Shown here: positions 60,940 through 64,000 of the stretch, one piece after another | Position numbering within the stretch: position 1 is the stretch's first letter | Layout of the letters: each line of letters starts with the position of its first letter | Assembly (NCBI RefSeq): GCF_003182195.1 | Contig: NZ_QGTM01000017.1 | Location: 1-64,000 of the forward strand | DNA length: 64,000 bases | From: Halomonas sp. A11-A | Lineage (GTDB): Bacteria; Pseudomonadota; Gammaproteobacteria; Pseudomonadales; Halomonadaceae | Reading direction: 5' to 3' | The notes under the pieces: model-generated | What the model saw: the letters and a program-made list of their open reading frames with translations, nothing else | Databases searched by the model: none | Told to the model about the DNA's origin: nothing | Made by a program: the position numbers and the translations under genes

Positions 60940-62772
60940 TCAGCTCGAGAGGTCGGCGCTGCCAGGCACCATCCCAGCCAGCAGGCGTTCGATGTCCGCC
61001 GCGGCCATGGGCCGGAAGAAGTAGTAACCCTGCACCAGATCGCAGCGCATCTCCCGGACCAGCTCGAGCTGTTCGCGGTTCTCCACCCCTTCGGCCACCA
61101 CCTCGAGCCCGAGCCGGTGGCCGATGAAGACCGTGGCTTCCATGATCGCCCGATCCTCGGGCTGGTTAGGCGCATCACGCACGAAGGTGCGATCGATCTT
61201 CAGGGCGGTGACGGGGAAACGCTTGAGGTAGCTCAGCGACGAGTAGCCGGTGCCGAAGTCGTCGATGGCGATGCGAAAACCGCGATGGTGGAGACGGCGC
61301 AGCCCCGCCAGGGTGGCGTCGTCGGCCTCGATCAGGACATTCTCGGTGAGCTCGATGCCGATGTCCCGGGGCCCCAGGCCGTAGCGCTCCACGCAGGCCT
61401 CGAAGTGCGCGAAGACACCGGGTCGCTTGATCTGTCGGCCCGAGAAGTTGATGTCGATGCGCTCCAGGCCGAGGCCGGCCTCGCGCCAGCGGGACCGCTG
61501 GCGACACGCCTCTTCCAGCACCCAGTCGCCGATGCGGTGAATCAGCTCCGAGCGCTCGGCCAGGGGAATGAATTCGGCCGGCGAGACGGCCGGCCCCTCC
61601 GTCGGTATCCAGCGCAGCAGGGCCTCGAGGTTCTCGACCTGGCCGCTTGAGGCCGACACCTGGGGCTGGTAGTAAAGAACGAATTCCCCCGCCTCCAGCG
61701 CACGCTCCAGGCGGTCGGAGAGACGATGCTGGTGGAGCAGCTCGTCGTGAAGCTGCTGGTTGAAGTAGACCACCTGCCCCTGACCGGCGAGCTTGGCGCG
61801 GTTCTTGGCGACATCGGCGTTGCGGATCAGTTCGCCGGCCGTCTCACCGTTGCCGGGGAAGATGGCGACCCCGAGGCAGGCGCTCAGCTTGCAGCGGCGC
61901 TCCTCGAGGAGGAAGGGCGCCCGCATGACCTCCTCCACCTTGCGCACCAGGCGGGGAATGTCGTCCGGATCACGGATGCCCGGGAAGGCAATCACGAACT
62001 CGTCGCTGGAGACCCGAGACAAGATATCGGTGCCGCGACGCTCCCGGTTCAGGCGATTGGCCAGCTCCACCAGTAGCTGGTCCCCCTGGCCGTATCCCAG
62101 CGCATCGTTGATCTCCACGAAGTGGTCGAGGTCGAGGTAGACCAGCACCAGGGAGCGCTCCTGACGACGACACTCCGCCAGCGACTGGTCCAGCTGTTCC
62201 TCGAAACCATGGCGGTTGAGCAGGTGGGTCAGGCGATCGAAGCGGGTCGCGAAGTCCAGTTCCCTGTGAGCACGCTTCTGGTCGGAGAGGTCGACGTCCA
62301 CGCAGAACATCAGCGGGTCGGCGGTGTGCTCATTGAGCATCACATGGTGTGAGAAGACCGGCACCAGCTCACCGCTCCTGTGCTGCAGTTCCAGCTCATC
62401 GGCGGGGATCTCCTGGCCCTCCTCCACCCAGGCGCTATGGGCCTGGATGACCCCCTCACGCATCCAGGGGGGGATGATCAGCTCCTCCAGCAGACGCCCC
62501 TGGGCCTCCTCGGCGGTGAAGCCATACAGGCGGGCGCTGGCGTCATTCCAGTAGATCACCCGACGATCCCGGTCATACCCCTGAACCGCCACCTTCGGCA
62601 GGCTCTCCAGCAGGGCGCGAAAGCGCTGCTCGCTCTCCAGATACTGCCGGCGCACCACCTCGGCTTCGCCGCCGGCCACAGCAGCGGATCGACTCCTCTC
62701 GGGAAGCCGATCCAGCAGCTGCGTCAGCCTGTGCCTCAGCCAGCGCAGGAAGCGGCGATCTCGTCCAATCAT
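60940..62772 (-). CDS. PAS-GGDEF-EAL protein, probable c-di-GMP phosphodiesterase
   Basis: A 610-residue cytoplasmic protein. A PAS domain spans about 45-165 (YDRDRRVIYWNDASARLYGF). The GGDEF domain (about 175-335) has SSDEF at 255-259 in place of GGDEF, so it is probably not a cyclase. The EAL domain (about 350-600) keeps EALLRW at 383-388, ELTENVL, DDFGTGYSSLSYL and KIDRTFVRD, so it is probably active. No membrane span is predicted. Confidence 0.9.
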   Translation of the reverse strand: MIGRDRRFLRWLRHRLTQLLDRLPERSRSAAVAGGEAEVVRRQYLESEQRFRALLESLPKVAVQGYDRDRRVIYWNDASARLYGFTAEEAQGRLLEELIIPPWMREGVIQAHSAWVEEGQEIPADELELQHRSGELVPVFSHHVMLNEHTADPLMFCVDVDLSDQKRAHRELDFATRFDRLTHLLNRHGFEEQLDQSLAECRRQERSLVLVYLDLDHFVEINDALGYGQGDQLLVELANRLNRERRGTDILSRVSSDEFVIAFPGIRDPDDIPRLVRKVEEVMRAPFLLEERRCKLSACLGVAIFPGNGETAGELIRNADVAKNRAKLAGQGQVVYFNQQLHDELLHQHRLSDRLERALEAGEFVLYYQPQVSASSGQVENLEALLRWIPTEGPAVSPAEFIPLAERSELIHRIGDWVLEEACRQRSRWREAGLGLERIDINFSGRQIKRPGVFAHFEACVERYGLGPRDIGIELTENVLIEADDATLAGLRRLHHRGFRIAIDDFGTGYSSLSYLKRFPVTALKIDRTFVRDAPNQPEDRAIMEATVFIGHRLGLEVVAEGVENREQLELVREMRCDLVQGYYFFRPMAAADIERLLAGMVPGSADLSS

Positions 62773-63053
62773 TCGTCTCTCGCCAATGGGGGATCATCAT
62801 GGGCGCTGCACGCGCCTCTTGCGGGGTCTTCGACCTTCATCCTACACCGCTTTGTCGTTTATCTCCTACGAACCTCCCTCCTCCGAGCGACTTGACGCCT
62901 CAAGCAAATTCATGACCTAAACCTGTAGCTTCAATGCAAAACAATGAAACAAGAAGCCATCATTTGTTTGCATAGCGTTGCGCAGTCTCACCGTTGAGCG
63001 GCCATAGGGCCGGCAACACCGGGCAATTCCGCCCACCCCAAGGAGAACGACCG
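62773..63053. other. Divergent spacer
   Basis: 281 bases between the divergent GGDEF-EAL and dioxygenase genes. The stretch 62905-62985 is AT-rich compared with its surroundings and probably holds the promoters; no clear consensus pair was picked out. Confidence 0.4.
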
Positions 63054-63848
63054 ATGAAACTCGATACCCTCAAGCATGGCTACGACCTGACCTCCATGCC
63101 CGCCAATTCGTTGAGCGACTACTGGAACCCCGGTGTCACACGGGATCTGGAGGCGCGCGACTGGAGCCTCACCGACATTCGCCAGCGAGTCGACCTGGTG
63201 GCTTGGCAGGCCTTCCTGGCGGATCTGCCCCGCGACCCCTACGTCAACCGGCGCTGGAAGCGCATGTCCTGGCTGTGCCTCGATGACCAGGGAAGCATGG
63301 AGCTCATGGGGGAGTGTCCGATGGCGCAGGGCGGCGCCTTCAACGACGCCGAGAGCATGGCCGACCGGCTGCGTTACTACGAGCCGCTGACCGGCGAGTT
63401 CCTGTCTCGGCCCGACGTCAGGGCCTTCGTCCGTGCCTGGGCCCACCTGTGGGGGATCGGGCCCCGCGAGCCGATCCTGATGCAGATCACCGGGGTGCGC
63501 GGCGAGGGGCAGGTCGACCCGCTGCAGGGGCAGGGAATACATGCCGATGGCTGCAAGGCGCTGAGCATCCTGGTGATGAACCGCGAAAACGTCACCGGCG
63601 CAGAGAATCATCTCTATGCCGACAAGGCCGGCACCCGACCGCTGACCGATATCACCCTGGCCCCGGGTGACATCCTGCACCTGCGCGACGATCGCCTCTT
63701 CCACAGCGTGGACGGCATCCGTCAGCTGGACCCCAGCGCGCCCTTCGAGCGCTTCATCATCATCATCAACAGCCGGTTCGTCGACGACTTCCAGAACCGC
63801 ATCCTGCGCCGTCACTTCCCCGACGCCGTGCTCAACGAGACGCGCTGA
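63054..63848 (+). CDS. 2OG-Fe dioxygenase family protein
   Basis: A 264-residue protein of the 2OG-Fe_Oxy_2 (PF10014-like) family, which includes the isoleucine 4-hydroxylase of Bacillus. Iron ligands are probably His and Asp in GIHADGCKALSILVMNR and a distal His in RLFHSVDGIRQ; the 2OG-binding Arg may be in FERFIIIINSRFV. Substrate unknown, maybe a free amino acid. AAGGAG 8 bases before ATG 63054 sets the start. Confidence 0.82.
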   Translation: MKLDTLKHGYDLTSMPANSLSDYWNPGVTRDLEARDWSLTDIRQRVDLVAWQAFLADLPRDPYVNRRWKRMSWLCLDDQGSMELMGECPMAQGGAFNDAESMADRLRYYEPLTGEFLSRPDVRAFVRAWAHLWGIGPREPILMQITGVRGEGQVDPLQGQGIHADGCKALSILVMNRENVTGAENHLYADKAGTRPLTDITLAPGDILHLRDDRLFHSVDGIRQLDPSAPFERFIIIINSRFVDDFQNRILRRHFPDAVLNETR

Positions 63849-63889
63849 ACCAAAGGTCCGGATCGATCGGGCCACTCCCCGTAAACGTC

Positions 63890-63917
63890 GACCCCCCGGG
63901 CACTGGCCCGGGGGGTC
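63890..63917 (+). terminator. Strong hairpin after the dioxygenase gene
   Basis: A 12-bp perfect stem GACCCCCCGGGC / GCCCGGGGGGTC with loop ACTG, then GCTTTGCT. It may also stop the convergent gene to the right. Confidence 0.65.
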
Positions 63918-63962
63918 GCTTTGCTGGGTCGCGAGGGAGCCTGGCCTGGCCGCCGAGTCGCC

Positions 63963-64000
63963 TTACTGGCGCACGCCCTCGAAGGTGACGTAAAGCTCAA
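63963..64000 (-). CDS. C-terminal end of an unknown gene
   Basis: In one minus-strand frame the last 12 codons end ELYVTFEGVRQ and stop at TAA 63963-63965. This resembles the end of YceI-type periplasmic lipid-binding proteins, but the piece is too short to be certain. The gene continues beyond the window. Confidence 0.3.
   Translation of the reverse strand, partial: ELYVTFEGVRQ

Overview
The window looks like chromosome of a high-GC, Gram-negative gammaproteobacterium, most likely Halomonas or a close relative. The evidence is a type IVa pilus cluster, a nagZ-psrA-lexA order like that of pseudomonads, MiaE, PurU, and TolC/HlyD-type secretion. The genus is inferred from protein style only. 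No tRNA or rRNA gene and no CRISPR array was seen.

1-1.9 kb: the 3'-truncated end of an Rpn-type nuclease gene, an IS200-like (Y1) transposase and one doubtful small membrane ORF. 1.9-29.2 kb: a long block, all on the minus strand, that reads as a cell-surface island. In order along the window it holds SapC, a serine (DD-peptidase-like) hydrolase frame and a TPR/ATP-grasp frame split by a G10 tract, an 874-residue cysteine-free DUF4214 surface protein with a type I secretion-like C-terminus, four glycosyltransferases, a DUF4214-methyltransferase, a Wzm/Wzt polysaccharide ABC exporter, ManC, a WcaJ-like initiating transferase, a TolC/HlyD/ABC type I secretion system, and a 1307-residue BTAD/AAA/TPR regulator. 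The layout recalls the Caulobacter rsa S-layer locus, where surface protein, type I exporter and O-antigen genes sit together. I infer an S-layer-like coat, its exporter and the polysaccharide that may anchor it. Two G/C homopolymers (one inside a coding junction, one in a promoter spacer) suggest possible phase variation.

29.2-36.4 kb: MiaE, a DUF1289 protein, a universal-stress-like protein, a LonB-type protease, a start-less yoeB fragment joined to an IS200/IS605-type end, a low-molecular-weight phosphatase cut short by an in-frame stop, and a beta-CASP metallo-hydrolase. 36.4-41.1 kb: an accessory patch with a new-looking 47-residue protein, MntA/HepT and RelB/RelE toxin-antitoxin pairs, a REP-associated transposase, an IS4-family element with a 9-bp target duplication, and many short palindromic repeats.

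41.1-45.9 kb: pilA (with a variable GDNEP repeat tail), pilB, pilC and pilD. 45.9-50.3 kb: hpt, nagZ, psrA, lexA and dinB (the SOS response and its neighbours). 50.3-54.3 kb: a CbiM-like permease, purU, an RNase J and a small RGRP-tailed DNA-binding-like protein. 54.5-59.4 kb: a molybdenum cofactor cluster (mobA, mobB, moeA, a fused moaC-moaD, moaE, moaA), all on the minus strand. 59.5-64 kb: a MATE exporter, a PAS-GGDEF-EAL protein with a degenerate GGDEF, a 2OG-Fe dioxygenase, and the tail of a further gene.
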